Below, in pieces: positions 53,033 through 63,753 of a stretch of DNA of 64,000 nt. The first letter of the stretch is position 1. Every line of letters begins with the position of its first letter. Source of the DNA: Variovorax sp. OK212 (GTDB lineage Bacteria > Pseudomonadota > Gammaproteobacteria > Burkholderiales > Burkholderiaceae_C); the NCBI RefSeq assembly GCF_900112425.1, contig NZ_FOLP01000003.1, positions 1-64,000 on the forward strand, written 5' to 3'. Below the pieces are notes generated by a model that was given only the letters and a program-made list of their open reading frames with translations, was not told the DNA's origin and ran no database searches. The position numbers and the translations under genes are program-made.

Positions 53033-53899
53033 GTGTTCGCCGAAATCTTCTCTTTCTTCTACCAGTTCGCGGACGTGTTCGCGTTCCTCATCCTGTCGGC
53101 CGCCGGCCTGGCGATCGTGTTCGGGATGATGGGCGTGATCAACATGGCGCACGGCGAGTTCATCATGTGCGGGGCCTACGTGACGGTGGGCCTGGTGCAT
53201 GCGGGCTTTCCGCTGCCGCTCGCCCAGCTGTGCGGCACGCTGGCTGCCGGGCTCATCGGCGTGGTGCTGGAGTGGAGCCTGGTGCGCAAGCTCTACAAGC
53301 GCCCGCTCGACTCGCTGCTGGCCACCTGGGGCCTGAGCCTGATCGTCACGCAGGGCATGCTGCTGACGGTGGGTTCCTCGGTCACCGGCATCGGCACGCC
53401 CGAAGGCAGCTTCGTGGTGGGGGGCTACACCTTCTCCGTGTACCGCATGGTGCTGTTCGCGGCGGCCGTGGCGGTGCTGGGCGGCATCTATTTCATCTTC
53501 ATGCGCACCCGCTTCGGCGTGCATGCGCGCGCAACGATGCAGAACGCCAGCATCGCGCAGGCCACCGGCGTGCGCACCGGGCGGGTGTATGCGCTGAGCT
53601 TCGGAATCGGCGCGGCGCTGGCCGGGCTGTGCGGCGCGCTCTATGCGCCCACCATGACGCTGATTCCCACCATGGGCGCGGCCTTTCTGGTGGAGAGCTT
53701 CGTCACGGTGGTGGTGGGCGGTGCCAACGTGCTGCTGGGCACGGCGCCGGCGGGTATTTTGCTGGCGGTGATCCGCACCGGGCTGAACGGCTGGGGTGGG
53801 CAGATCGTGGGGCAGATCGGCATGTTGCTGGCCGTGATCGTCGTCATTCGCATCCTGCCCGAAGGGGTGTCGGGCTGGCTGGCCCGGCGCACCCGCTGA
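53033..53899 (+). CDS. Branched-chain-type ABC transporter permease 1 (UrtB/LivH/FmdE-like)
   Basis: A 288-residue permease with about eight spans: FLILSAAGLAIVFGMMGVINMAHGEFIMCGAYVTVGL is the LivH-family N-terminal signature, and MQNASIAQATGVRTGRVYALSFGIGAALAGLCGALYAP is the ATPase-contact region. The start is GTG 53033 with GAGGA upstream. It follows the binding protein by 24 bases and should pair with the second permease. Confidence 0.92.
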   Translation: MFAEIFSFFYQFADVFAFLILSAAGLAIVFGMMGVINMAHGEFIMCGAYVTVGLVHAGFPLPLAQLCGTLAAGLIGVVLEWSLVRKLYKRPLDSLLATWGLSLIVTQGMLLTVGSSVTGIGTPEGSFVVGGYTFSVYRMVLFAAAVAVLGGIYFIFMRTRFGVHARATMQNASIAQATGVRTGRVYALSFGIGAALAGLCGALYAPTMTLIPTMGAAFLVESFVTVVVGGANVLLGTAPAGILLAVIRTGLNGWGGQIVGQIGMLLAVIVVIRILPEGVSGWLARRTR

Positions 53900-53904
53900 C
53901 CTCG

Positions 53905-53938
53905 TTGAAGTTGCTGAAGTTGTCGAAGTTCTTGAATT
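53905..53938. repeat. Nine-base periodic repeat between the permease genes
   Basis: Units TTGAAG, TTGCTGAAG, TTGTCGAAG and TTCTTGAA follow each other with 9-base spacing in the 55-base gap between the two permeases. The run looks like expanded codons; no binding-site role is evident. Confidence 0.4.
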
Positions 53939-53954
53939 GACGGAGTCACCTCGC

Positions 53955-55052
53955 ATGTTCCAACTCATCAACGGCCCGCAGACGCTCGGCACCACGCGCG
54001 TCTTCTGGCTTCCTTTTCTGGCGGTGCTGGCCGCGGTGCTGCTGTACCCGGCTTTCGCCGACGCCTACGACGTGGGCAACATGGCCTACCTGCTGACCTG
54101 GGTCTTCATGGCCATGGGCCTGTGCCTGGTGTGGGGCTACGGCGGCATGCTGTCGTTCGGGCAGACACTGTTCTTCGGCATTGCGGGCTATGGCTACGGC
54201 GTGCTCGCCATCAACCTGGGCGGCGAGGCGGGCACGACCTTCCTGGCGCTGCTGGTGGCCTTGCTGCTCGCGGCGCTGGCCGCGGCGGTGCTGGGTTATT
54301 TCATGATCTGGGGGCGCGTGGGTGGTGTGTTCTTCGGCATCGTCACGCTGTCGGCCACGCTGGTGCTGGCCTTCTTCCTGGGGCAGACGGCGGGGCCTGA
54401 ATGGCACATCGGCAGCGCGCGGCTCAACGGCTTCAACGGCATGAAGGACATGGCGCCGCTGAACGTGCCGTGGCTGGGCGGCGACACGCTGTACTTCGAC
54501 GGCATGGCGCTCTACTACCTGGTGGTGGGGCTGATCCTGGTGGTGTACCTGGGCCTGCGCATGCTGTTGAACTCCCGTTTCGGCAACGTGATCGTCGCGG
54601 TGCGAGAAGACCCGCAGCGTGCCGAGCTGCTGGGCTACGACGTGCGCAAGTACCAGCTGGCGACCTTCGTCATCGGCTCGGCGCTGGCGGGCGTGAGCGG
54701 CGTGCTCTACACCTCGTGGGGGCAGTTCATCACACCGGCGAGCATCGGCCTGCCAGCGGCGGCGATGCCCATCGTGTGGGTGGCGTTCTCGGGGCGCGGG
54801 GACATCACGGCCACGCTGGTGGGTTCGTTCCTGGTGCTGTGGGCGTTCCAGACGATCACGGTGTACAGCCAGCAAGCCGCGTTGCTGTTGATGGGCGCAA
54901 TGCTGCTGTGCACGGTGATGGTGGCGCCGCAGGGGTTCGTCATCGGGGTGGTGCAGGCGGTGCGGCGGTTGTTCGCGCGGCGTGGCACCGGCGCGGCCGT
55001 TGCCGCGGCGCCGGTGCGTGAAGTGCCCGACGCGCAGGAGGTTCGCGCATGA
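53955..55052 (+). CDS. Branched-chain-type ABC transporter permease 2 (UrtC/LivM-like)
   Basis: A 365-residue permease with about ten spans. VFMAMGLCLVWGYGGMLSFGQTLFFGIAGYGYGVLAI is the LivM-family motif, with VAVREDPQRAELLGYDVRKYQLATFVIGSALAGVSGVLY as the ATPase-contact loop. ATG 53955 has GGAG upstream and is preferred to the TTG at 53937. Its stop overlaps the next gene start by four bases (ATGA). Confidence 0.92.
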   Translation: MFQLINGPQTLGTTRVFWLPFLAVLAAVLLYPAFADAYDVGNMAYLLTWVFMAMGLCLVWGYGGMLSFGQTLFFGIAGYGYGVLAINLGGEAGTTFLALLVALLLAALAAAVLGYFMIWGRVGGVFFGIVTLSATLVLAFFLGQTAGPEWHIGSARLNGFNGMKDMAPLNVPWLGGDTLYFDGMALYYLVVGLILVVYLGLRMLLNSRFGNVIVAVREDPQRAELLGYDVRKYQLATFVIGSALAGVSGVLYTSWGQFITPASIGLPAAAMPIVWVAFSGRGDITATLVGSFLVLWAFQTITVYSQQAALLLMGAMLLCTVMVAPQGFVIGVVQAVRRLFARRGTGAAVAAAPVREVPDAQEVRA

Positions 55053-55771
55053 GCCCCTTGCTGGAAACCCGTTCGCTGACCAAGCATTTCGGCGGCCACG
55101 CGGCGGTGTCCGATGTGGACCTGTCAGTGACGCAGGGCGAAATCCATTGCCTGATCGGCCCCAACGGCGCGGGCAAGAGCACGCTGTTCAAGCTGATCGT
55201 GGGCACGCACGAGGCCACGTCGGGCCACATCGCCTTCCAGGGCGCGGACGTGACGCGCCAGCGCCCGTTCCAGCGCGTGCAGCAGGGCATGAGCATCAAG
55301 ATGCAGGCGCCCAGCGTGTTCAAGGAACTGCCGGTGCGCCAGAACATCCACATCGCGCTGCAGCACCACGTGGCCGGCCGAGCCGAACTGACGCGCGAGG
55401 AAGACCGTCTGCTGGCGCTGCTCGACCTCTCGGCCGATGCGAAGAAGCCGGCGGGCGAACTGGCGCACGGCCAGCAGCAGTGGCTGGAGATCGGCATGGC
55501 GCTTGCCCTCAAGCCGGTGCTGCTGCTGATGGACGAGCCCACGGCAGGCCTGTCGCCCGAAGAGACCTTCAAGACGGGAGAGCTCATCCAGAAGCTCAAC
55601 GCCGAGGGTATGACTGTGCTGGTGGTGGAGCACGACATGGCCTTCATTCGCCAGATCGCGCAGCGCGTGACGGTGTTGCATTTCGGCAAGGTGTTCGCCG
55701 AAGGTTCCATTGGCGAGGTCATTGCCGATCCGCGGGTGGCTGAGATTTACCTTGGGAAAACGCATGACTGA
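55049..55771 (+). CDS. ABC transporter ATP-binding protein 1 (UrtD/LivG-like)
   Basis: A 240-residue ATPase: Walker A GPNGAGKST, a LivG-type insertion after it (FQGADVTRQRPFQRVQQGMSIKMQAPSVF), signature ELAHGQQQWLEIGMALALKP in the degenerate HGQQQ form seen in UrtD, Walker B LLLMDEPTAGLSPEE and VVEHDMAFIRQIAQRVTVLHFGKVF. It is coupled to the permease by an ATGA overlap. The UrtD-like degenerate signature supports a urea or amide transporter. Confidence 0.93.
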   Translation: MSPLLETRSLTKHFGGHAAVSDVDLSVTQGEIHCLIGPNGAGKSTLFKLIVGTHEATSGHIAFQGADVTRQRPFQRVQQGMSIKMQAPSVFKELPVRQNIHIALQHHVAGRAELTREEDRLLALLDLSADAKKPAGELAHGQQQWLEIGMALALKPVLLLMDEPTAGLSPEETFKTGELIQKLNAEGMTVLVVEHDMAFIRQIAQRVTVLHFGKVFAEGSIGEVIADPRVAEIYLGKTHD

Positions 55772-55832
55772 TTGGATGAGGCGCTGCTTTTCGAATCCGC
55801 TCGGTCGCTGCTCGGGGCGCGCTCACGCCGAC

Positions 55833-55902
55833 GGGGTACCTTGCTCCGCGAATGTCCTGCGCCCTTCGGGCTCCCCCTTTATTTCGCTGCGCAAGGCACC
55901 CC
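55833..55902. repeat. REP-like palindromic element between the two ATPase genes
   Basis: The ends form an imperfect inverted repeat: GGGGTACCTTGCTCCGCGAA at 55833-55852 against the reverse complement GGGGTGCCTTGCGCAGCGAA of the right end, with an inner hairpin GCCCTTCGGGC. It fills the only long gap (180 bases) inside the transporter genes. Such dispersed palindromes occur in intergenic regions of Comamonadaceae; copy number cannot be seen here. Confidence 0.6.
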
Positions 55903-55951
55903 CCGGAACAAAAGCACTGCAAACACAAACAACGCAAGACGGAGCACTGAC

Positions 55952-56650
55952 ATGGTCCTGGAAGTGAAAGGCCTGCAGGCCAGCTACGGCGCCACGCCCA
56001 TCCTGCAAGGCGTCGACCTGCAGGTCCGCAAAGGCGAGATCGTCAGCCTCATCGGACGCAACGGCGTCGGCAAGACAACCACCATGCGCTGCCTCATGGG
56101 CCTGCTGCGCACACGCGGCGGCACCGTGCGATTCCTGGGGCAGGACATCGCGACCCTGCCGAGCGACGCACGTGCGCGCTTGGGCATCGGCTACGTGCCA
56201 CAAGGGCGCGAGGTGTTCGCCCGCATGACGGTGGCAGAGAACCTCATGGTCGGCGAACTCGTCGGCGGGCCGCAGGGCAAGAAACTGCCCGACCTCGTCT
56301 ACCAGTACTTCCCGCGCCTGGCGGAACGTCGCAACCAGCTGGCCGGCACCATGTCGGGCGGAGAACAGCAACAGCTGGCCATCGGCCGCGCGCTCGTGGG
56401 CAACCCCGCGCTCATGCTGCTCGACGAGCCCTCCGAAGGTATCCAGCCCTCCATCGTGCAGCTCATCTGCGACGTGCTGCGCGCCATTCGCCGCGACCTG
56501 GGCACGACGATTCTTTTCGTCGAACAGAACCTGGACACCATCCTCGACGTCGGCGAACGCGCCTACGTGATGGAGAAGGGCCGTGTGGTGGGCCGCATCG
56601 ATGCGGGCCACATGAACGCGCAGACCGTGCGCAACCACCTGATGATCTGA
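55952..56650 (+). CDS. ABC transporter ATP-binding protein 2 (UrtE/LivF-like)
   Basis: A 232-residue ATPase: VLEVKGLQASYGATPILQGVDLQV, Walker A GRNGVGKTT, the UrtE-type VPQGREVFARMTVAENLMVGE, signature MSGGEQQQLAIGRALVGNPALMLLDEPSEGIQPSIV and VEQNLDTILDVGERAYVMEKG. The frame stays open for 60 codons upstream through the palindromic element, but ATG 55952 with GGAG nine bases before it begins the domain. The gap may reduce its expression relative to the first ATPase. Confidence 0.93.
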   Translation: MVLEVKGLQASYGATPILQGVDLQVRKGEIVSLIGRNGVGKTTTMRCLMGLLRTRGGTVRFLGQDIATLPSDARARLGIGYVPQGREVFARMTVAENLMVGELVGGPQGKKLPDLVYQYFPRLAERRNQLAGTMSGGEQQQLAIGRALVGNPALMLLDEPSEGIQPSIVQLICDVLRAIRRDLGTTILFVEQNLDTILDVGERAYVMEKGRVVGRIDAGHMNAQTVRNHLMI

Positions 56651-56668
56651 CAACGCAAGGGACACCCC

Positions 56669-57658
56669 ATGAGCTGGCTCGACCAATCGATCATGCACAC
56701 CCGCGGCATCGGCCGCGAACGCAGCACCGTCACGCACGAACTCACCGAGGCGAAGCAGGGCACATTTCACTTCACCATCGGGCCGTACTCCAGCGCCGTG
56801 ATGACCGTGAAGCCCGGCGACCGCATCGTGGTGGAAACGCGCGACGCCTTCAACGGCAAGGTGAAGACCGAGCAAGATCTGCCCTCCAAGGTGCTCACCA
56901 TGCCCTTCGTCAACCCGCAAAACGGCCCGATCATGGTCGAAGGCGCGGAGCCCGGCGACACGCTGGCGGTGCACATCGAGTCGATGGCACCGCGCGGGCC
57001 CAACCCGCGCGGCACCTGCTGCATGATTCCGGAGTTCGGCGCGCTCAGCGGCACCGCCTTTACCGCGCTGCTGAACGAGCCGCTGCCCGAGCGCGTGCGC
57101 AAGATCGACGTGGACGAGCAGGGCGTGTACTGGAGCAAGCGCGTCACGCTGCCCTACAAGCCGCACATCGGCACGCTGAGCACCTCGCCGGAAATCGACT
57201 CCATCAACAGCCTCACGCCCGACCAGCACGGCGGCAACATGGACCTGCCCGACATGGGGCCGGGCAGCATCACCTACCTGCCGGTGCGCACGCCGGGCGC
57301 GCGGCTGTTCATTGGCGATGCGCATGCCTGCCAGGGCGACGGCGAGGTGTGCGGCACGGCGGTGGAGTACCCGAGCCTGACGACCATTCGCGTCGACCTC
57401 ATCAAGGGCTGGAAGCTCGAATGGCCGCGGCTGGAGACGGACGAGATGATCATGGCCATCGGCAGTGCCCGGCCGCTCGAGGACGCCACCCGCATCGCCT
57501 ACAAGGAACTGGTGCTCTGGATGGAGGCCGAATACGGCTACGACCGCTGGGATGCCTACATGATGCTGAGCCAGTGCGGCAAGGTGCGCCTGGGCAACTT
57601 TGTCGACCCGAAGTACACGGTGGGGGCGGGCATTTCAAAGACCTATCTCGCGCCCTGA
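56669..57658 (+). CDS. fmdA: Acetamidase/formamidase
   Basis: A 329-residue FmdA/AmdA-family amidohydrolase that releases ammonia from formamide or acetamide. Family features are VKPGDRIVVETRDAFNGKV, MVEGAEPGDTLAVHI, the metal-site region MDLPDMGPGSITYLPVRTPGARLFIGDAHACQGDGEVCGTAVE and YMMLSQCGKVRLGNFVDP. It is unrelated to the two amidase-signature enzymes upstream, so the locus carries two kinds of amide hydrolase. It starts 18 bases after the last ATPase gene and ends the transcription unit. Formamidase genes next to such transporters are known from the fmd cluster of Methylophilus. Confidence 0.93.
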   Translation: MSWLDQSIMHTRGIGRERSTVTHELTEAKQGTFHFTIGPYSSAVMTVKPGDRIVVETRDAFNGKVKTEQDLPSKVLTMPFVNPQNGPIMVEGAEPGDTLAVHIESMAPRGPNPRGTCCMIPEFGALSGTAFTALLNEPLPERVRKIDVDEQGVYWSKRVTLPYKPHIGTLSTSPEIDSINSLTPDQHGGNMDLPDMGPGSITYLPVRTPGARLFIGDAHACQGDGEVCGTAVEYPSLTTIRVDLIKGWKLEWPRLETDEMIMAIGSARPLEDATRIAYKELVLWMEAEYGYDRWDAYMMLSQCGKVRLGNFVDPKYTVGAGISKTYLAP

Positions 57659-57753
57659 CAAGGCCTCAGATGGTTTTTTGACATGGCTCTGACATGGCCG
57701 GCGAGGCTTCGCGCAACAGCAAAAGATGCTGGCCAGCCGCCGATAATCGGGGC

Positions 57754-58241
57754 ATGACCGAACTCTCACGCTTGGCGGAACTGCGCCGCGTGGCCATCCT
57801 CGACACGAGCGAAGAGGCCGCCTACGACGAAATCACCCGGCTGGCGGCGCAGATGTGCGGCACCCCCATCGCGCTCATTTCGTTGATCGACGAGCGGCGC
57901 CAGTGGTTCAAGTCGCGTGTGGGGCTCAAGGCGACCGAAACGCCCCGGGAGCATGCGTTCTGCGCGCATGCCATCCAGATGCCCGGCCAGGTGATGGTCG
58001 TGGCCGACGCATTGGCGGACGACCGGTTCAGGGCGAACCCGCTGGTCACCGGCGACCCGAGCATCCGCTTCTACGCGGGCGCGCCGCTGGTGATGAGCAA
58101 CGGCGAGGCACTGGGCACGGTGTGCGTGATCGACACGCAGCCGCGCACGGTCAGCGCGGAAGACCTGGAGCAACTGCGCTTCCTGGCGCAGCAGGTGGTG
58201 ACCATGCTCGAGGAACGCGGGCGCGAGAACCCTTCGCAGGC

Positions 58242-58245
<4 letters not shown>
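57754..58245 (+). CDS. GAF domain protein
   Basis: A 163-residue protein that is a single GAF domain: [61 protein letters not shown] and [26 protein letters not shown]. Such stand-alone GAF proteins bind small ligands or tetrapyrroles or act as partners of histidine kinases and cyclases. A GATAAT hexamer lies six bases before the ATG and no ribosome site is seen, so a leaderless message is possible. Its stop overlaps the stop of convergent moeA by three bases. Function unknown. Confidence 0.85.
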
Positions 58246-59564
<1,319 letters not shown>

Positions 59565-59568
59565 GGGC

Positions 59569-60219
59569 TCATCGGTTCTCGAGGGCGTGCAGTTCGGCAA
59601 GGGTGTTGGCGTTGAAGAAGGCGTCGGGTGCGTCGCCGGGGCGGTCGAAGGGCACGAGCACCCTGCGGTGCTGCGCGGTCCACGCCTGCACCTTGCGCCC
59701 ACCGGCTTCGGTGTAGCGGCGCAGGCTCTCGCGCAGGTCGGCGCGCAGCAGGCAGAAGACGGGTTGGGGGCGCAGCGCCACGGCGCCGTCGAAGGTTTCG
59801 GGCGCGCTGGCGATGGCGATCTCTGCGTCGCCGGCAGCAGCGGCTTCGGCGAGCCGGGCGGCCAGGTCGAGCGGGAACAGCGGCGTGTCGCACGGCACGG
59901 TCAGCAGCCAGGGCGTGGTGCAGTGCGCGAGGCCGCTCAGGAACCCCGCGAGCGGGCCCGGGTAGTCGGCCAGGCTGTCGGGCCACACCGGCGCGCCGAG
60001 CGCCTCGTAGTCGCCCAGGTTGCGGTTGGCGTTCACCATCAGCGTGCCGACCTGCGGCCCCAGCCGGCGCACCGCGTGCAGCGCGAGCGGTTCGCCGTTG
60101 AACGGTTGCAGCCCCTTGTCGACGCCGCCCATGCGCGAGCCGCGGCCGCCGGCCAGCAGCAGTCCCGTGATGTCGGCAGGCGCGATGGCGTGCGCGGGCA
60201 TGGCGGCCGCCTGCGTCAT
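59569..60219 (-). CDS. mobA: Molybdenum cofactor guanylyltransferase MobA
   Basis: A 216-residue nucleotidyltransferase. The N-terminal signature [26 protein letters not shown] binds GTP, followed by [16 protein letters not shown] with the metal-binding Asp. It links GMP to Mo-molybdopterin to form the bis-MGD cofactor of nitrate reductases and formate dehydrogenases. The start overlaps the moaA stop by four bases and its stop is four bases before moeA, so the three form one operon. Confidence 0.95.
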   Translation of the reverse strand: MTQAAAMPAHAIAPADITGLLLAGGRGSRMGGVDKGLQPFNGEPLALHAVRRLGPQVGTLMVNANRNLGDYEALGAPVWPDSLADYPGPLAGFLSGLAHCTTPWLLTVPCDTPLFPLDLAARLAEAAAAGDAEIAIASAPETFDGAVALRPQPVFCLLRADLRESLRRYTEAGGRKVQAWTAQHRRVLVPFDRPGDAPDAFFNANTLAELHALENR

Positions 60220-61379
60220 CCGCCGATGTAGCTCATCTCGACGCGGCGCGGCGCCTTGTCGCTGCCATTGCCGTTGCCGCTCCCGCTGCCGTCATCGGGG
60301 CCTTGCAGGGCGCGCAGTTCGGAGTAGCGGTCGGCGCGGCCCTGCCAGATGTGGCCGATGGCCGAGGCGATGTCGTCGTCGCTCGCGGCGCCGCGCAGCA
60401 GCGGGCGCAGGTCGTGGCCCGCGGTGGCGAAGAGGCACAGGTACAGCTTGCCTTCGGTCGACAGGCGCGCGCGGCTGCAGTCGTGGCAGAAGGCCTGGGT
60501 CACGCTGCTGATGACGCCGATCTCGCCGCCGCCATCTGCATATGCCCAGCGCTGCGCGGTCTCGCCGGGCGTGGCGGCTTCGAGCGGCACCAGCGGAAAT
60601 TCGGCATGGATGCGCGCGATGACGTCGGCCGACGGCAGCACCTCGTCCATGCGCCAGCCGTTGGTGGCGCCCACGTCCATGTATTCGATGAAGCGCAGCA
60701 CCACCTTGGCGCCGTGGTGCGCGCGGAAATAGCGCGCCATCGGCAGGATCTCCTGCTCGTTGGTGCCGCGCTTGACCACCATGTTGACCTTGATGGGCCC
60801 GAGGCCCGCGGCCAGCGCCGCGTCGATGCCGGCCAGCACGTCGGCCACCGGAAAGTCGACGTCGTTCATGTGGCGGAACACGGCGTCGTCGAGGCTGTCG
60901 AGGCTCACGGTCACGCGCTGCAGCCCGGCGGCCTTCAGCGCGGCGGCCTTGCGCGCGAGCAGCGAACCGTTGGTGGTGAGCGTGAGCGCCAGCGCTTCGC
61001 CGCCGGGCGTGCGGATCTCGGCGAGCTGCTCGATCAGCCCCTCGATGTTCTTGCGCAGCAGCGGCTCGCCGCCGGTCAGGCGGATCTTGCGCACGCCGTG
61101 GCCCGCGAACAGGCGGGCCAGCCGCGTCATTTCCTCGAAGCTCAGCAGCGCGCTGTGCGGCAGGTACTTGTAGTCCTTGTCGAACACGTCCTTCGGCATG
61201 CAGTAGCTGCAGCGGAAGTTGCAGCGGTCGGTCACGCTGATGCGCAGGTCGGTCAGGGGCCGGCCCAGCCGGTCGTGCAGCACGCCGGTGGCGGGCACGG
61301 CCGTCTCCGGCACGGCGACGGCGGGACGCGCGTGGCCGACGGCGGAGATCGGGATGACAGTGCTGCTGCTGTTCTTCAT
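60216..61379 (-). CDS. moaA: GTP 3',8-cyclase MoaA
   Basis: A 387-residue radical-SAM enzyme for the first step of molybdopterin synthesis. The N-terminal cluster is Cys53, Cys57 and Cys60 in [13 protein letters not shown]; the second cluster lies in [21 protein letters not shown], and the activating C-terminal Gly-Gly is present (SYIGG). Unusual are a 30-residue Ala/Val/Pro-rich N-terminal extension and a Gly/Ser/Asn insert ([14 protein letters not shown]) just before the C-terminus. ATG 61379 was preferred to 61427. It heads moaA-mobA-moeA. Confidence 0.95.
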   Translation of the reverse strand: MKNSSSTVIPISAVGHARPAVAVPETAVPATGVLHDRLGRPLTDLRISVTDRCNFRCSYCMPKDVFDKDYKYLPHSALLSFEEMTRLARLFAGHGVRKIRLTGGEPLLRKNIEGLIEQLAEIRTPGGEALALTLTTNGSLLARKAAALKAAGLQRVTVSLDSLDDAVFRHMNDVDFPVADVLAGIDAALAAGLGPIKVNMVVKRGTNEQEILPMARYFRAHHGAKVVLRFIEYMDVGATNGWRMDEVLPSADVIARIHAEFPLVPLEAATPGETAQRWAYADGGGEIGVISSVTQAFCHDCSRARLSTEGKLYLCLFATAGHDLRPLLRGAASDDDIASAIGHIWQGRADRYSELRALQGPDDGSGSGNGNGSDKAPRRVEMSYIGG

Positions 61380-61437
61380 GGCTTCACGGGGGAGGCGCCG
61401 ATTTTGCGCCATCCCCCATGGACCCACTGGCCGCAGG

Positions 61438-62748
61438 CTACTTCAGCACCGCCGCATAGACCATGTTGCGCGCGAGGCTGCGGTAGTGGGTGCGGTACTT
61501 GGGCGACTGCAGCATGAGCACCACGAACATCTCGTTCTTCGGGTCGACCCACATGTAGGTGCCGCCCGCGCCGCCCCAGTTGTATTCGCCGCCGGCCGCC
61601 GGGTAGGGCGCCTCGCCGTCGTTGCGCCGCACCGCGAAGCCCAGGCCGAAGCCGTAGCCCGGGCCCGGCAGGTACAGCGGGCCGGGCACGATGCCGGCGC
61701 CCGCGTTGGCGTGGTCGGAGGTCATCAGCGCCAGGGTGCGCGGGCCCAGGTAGCGCTTGCCGTCGAGCGTGCCGCCGTTGAGCAGCATCTGCAGGAAGCG
61801 CGCGTAGTCGTTCGCGGTTGACACCAGCCCGCCGCCGCCCGACTCGTAGTTGCGCACGGTGCGCGGGTCGTTGAAGTCGGCCCCCACGCCGAAGCTGCGG
61901 TCGCTGGGCAGCGGCTCGGCAATGCGCGGCTGGCGCGCCGGCTCGGGCACGTAGTAGCTGGTGTCCTTCATGCCCAGCGGGTCGAGCAGGCGGGTCTTCT
62001 CGAACTGGTAGAGCGACTGGCCCGAGGCCACCTCGATCACGCGCCCCAGGATGTCGGTCGACTGGCTGTACTCCCAGGTCGTGCCGGGCTGGTAGGCCAG
62101 CGGCAGCCTGGCCAGCCGCTGGGAGAACTCGGCCAGCGTCGGGTCGCCGGCGCCCAGGTTGGCGGCGTTGTAGGCCTGCTTCACGAGGCCGGGACCGAAG
62201 AAGCCGTAGGTCAGGCCCGAGGTGTGGCGCATCAGGTCCTGCACGGTGATGGGGCGGCGCGCGGGCACGGTGTCGAGCACCGGCTTGCCGTCGGCGCCGG
62301 GCTTCTCGACGCCCACCGTCATGCTGGCGAACTCGGGCAGGTAGGCGGCGACGGGGTCGTCCAGCTTCAGGCGGCCATCCTCGACCAGCATCATCGCGGC
62401 GACCGTGGTGATGGGCTTGCTCATCGAGTAGATGCGGAAGATGCCGTCGCGCGGCATCGGCGCGCCGCTGGCGGGGTCGAGCTTGCCGACCGGCTCGAAC
62501 CACGCCACCTTGCCCTGGCGCGCCACCAGCAGCACTGCGCCGGGGATCTTGCCGGCGGCCACATCGGCCTTGAGCACGTCGGTGAGCATCTGCAGGCGCT
62601 CGCTCGACAGGCCGACCTGCTCGGGCCGGGCCGTGGGCAGCGGCTGCGCCGCCGCCAGCAGGGGAAGCTGGGCAAGGGTAAGGCCAAGGGAAAGGGCCAG
62701 CCCGAAGCCCCGCACGGCCGCGCTCAGGTTGCGCTTGAGCAATCTCAT
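61438..62748 (-). CDS. Serine hydrolase of the beta-lactamase/esterase (class C-like) family, exported
   Basis: A 436-residue protein. A signal peptide ([29 protein letters not shown]) precedes a beta-lactamase-fold domain with the SxxK motif in [16 protein letters not shown], a Tyr motif in [11 protein letters not shown] and a late [17 protein letters not shown] block. Relatives include esterase EstB, 6-aminohexanoate-dimer hydrolase and D-aminopeptidases; true beta-lactamase activity cannot be assumed. It follows no operon partner; the next gene starts about 100 bases upstream. Confidence 0.87.
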   Translation of the reverse strand: MRLLKRNLSAAVRGFGLALSLGLTLAQLPLLAAAQPLPTARPEQVGLSSERLQMLTDVLKADVAAGKIPGAVLLVARQGKVAWFEPVGKLDPASGAPMPRDGIFRIYSMSKPITTVAAMMLVEDGRLKLDDPVAAYLPEFASMTVGVEKPGADGKPVLDTVPARRPITVQDLMRHTSGLTYGFFGPGLVKQAYNAANLGAGDPTLAEFSQRLARLPLAYQPGTTWEYSQSTDILGRVIEVASGQSLYQFEKTRLLDPLGMKDTSYYVPEPARQPRIAEPLPSDRSFGVGADFNDPRTVRNYESGGGGLVSTANDYARFLQMLLNGGTLDGKRYLGPRTLALMTSDHANAGAGIVPGPLYLPGPGYGFGLGFAVRRNDGEAPYPAAGGEYNWGGAGGTYMWVDPKNEMFVVLMLQSPKYRTHYRSLARNMVYAAVLK

Positions 62749-62845
62749 GGTCTTGTCTCCGTCTTGTGGTGAATGGAAAACCGGGCAGGGCGGTCTTGGC
62801 GCCGCCTGTATCTCGAGTCCCTGGCGAGCCTTGGCGGCCCCTGGG

Positions 62846-63559
62846 CTATCCGCGGCAGAGCTTCAGGTTCGTGCGGGTGGCGCGCACCACGGGCAGGAAG
62901 ATCTCGGCGTCGGCCGGCGGGTAGTTTTCCTTCACGCCGTCGTCGCTCAGGGCGGCGTCTTCGGCCAGCGGCTGCAGCGTCTTCAGGCAGGCGGCGCGGT
63001 CGTCGAGCTTGTACTGCGTGAGCGCGAGGTCGTTGCGGATCCAGCCCTGGGTGATCCAGTCGAGCGTGGCGTCGCAGTCCGACAGCACGGGCGCCAGCGT
63101 GGTGCGGGCGGCGGCGTAGTTCTTGGCGTCGTACTGGCGCTTGAAGGTCTTGCGCGCGCCGGCCACGGCCTTGTCGGTGCAGCCCGGGGCAGGGCGCGTG
63201 TAGGTGCCCTCGAACATGGCGCGCGCGCCGCAGCTGTCGCGACACTGGTCGGCGCCGTTGGTCGTGACCTTCACCTTGTCGGCATCGACCGCGAAGTTCA
63301 CCACGCAGGTGGTCTCGTCGATCCTGGCCTTGCCGCGCACGATGGCGCCGTCGAGCGCGCAGGTGTGGGCGTTGGCGCCGATGGTGGTGATGTCGAAGTG
63401 CCCGTCGGCCTTGACGCGCAACTGGCCGCTGCCGCGCTCGTAGATGTAGTCGCCGGCGGGTGGGGTGGCGCTCTGGGCGGCGGCGATGCTGGCGCCGAGG
63501 GCCAGGGAAAGGGCGAGGGCAAAGCTCGGGGCAAGGGGAAGGATGCGCTTGAAACTCAT
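62846..63559 (-). CDS. Exported protein of unknown function
   Basis: A 237-residue protein that I do not recognise as a named family. A signal peptide ([29 protein letters not shown]) is followed by [14 protein letters not shown], and ten cysteines, several in pairs such as [10 protein letters not shown], suggest disulfides in the periplasm. The second half ([35 protein letters not shown]) resembles a repeat-like helical region that could bind peptides. ATG 63559 begins the signal peptide. It diverges from the superoxide dismutase gene across a 194-base gap holding a Fur-like site. Confidence 0.75.
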   Translation of the reverse strand: MSFKRILPLAPSFALALSLALGASIAAAQSATPPAGDYIYERGSGQLRVKADGHFDITTIGANAHTCALDGAIVRGKARIDETTCVVNFAVDADKVKVTTNGADQCRDSCGARAMFEGTYTRPAPGCTDKAVAGARKTFKRQYDAKNYAAARTTLAPVLSDCDATLDWITQGWIRNDLALTQYKLDDRAACLKTLQPLAEDAALSDDGVKENYPPADAEIFLPVVRATRTNLKLCRG

Positions 63560-63670
63560 CGTTGGAATCTCCCGGAAGGCTACCCAGGGCAGTGTATCGA
63601 GCGTTGCCAAACGCGTCCTGGTGCTGGCCGGTTTGCGCCATCGTCGGCTGCGATGTCTTGACGTGGACAA

Positions 63671-63685
63671 TGAGAATTCCTATCA
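63671..63685. promoter_or_regulatory. Fur-box-like site before the superoxide dismutase gene
   Basis: TGAGAATTCCTATCA matches 12 of 15 positions of the 7-1-7 Fur consensus TGATAATNATTATCA (counting the free centre); flanking bases extend it to AATGAGAATTCCTATCATT. It lies 68 bases before the dismutase start and 111 before the divergent gene. Iron-dependent control of a dismutase is common in bacteria; binding is inferred. Confidence 0.5.
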
Positions 63686-63753
63686 TTTGGGTGCCTGAGT
63701 ACGCAACACGTCGACAACGCAAAGGGCTCTTCCAACCAAGGAGCTTTTCGACC

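Noticed and set aside
52174..53940. Plus-strand frame of 588 codons across the binding-protein and permease genes
   Set aside because: It overlaps two well-identified transporter genes in another frame and has no recognisable domain.
61438..62748. Possible beta-lactam resistance gene
   Set aside because: The SxxK fold is shared by esterases and peptidases, and nothing here shows beta-lactamase specificity or an AmpR-type regulator.
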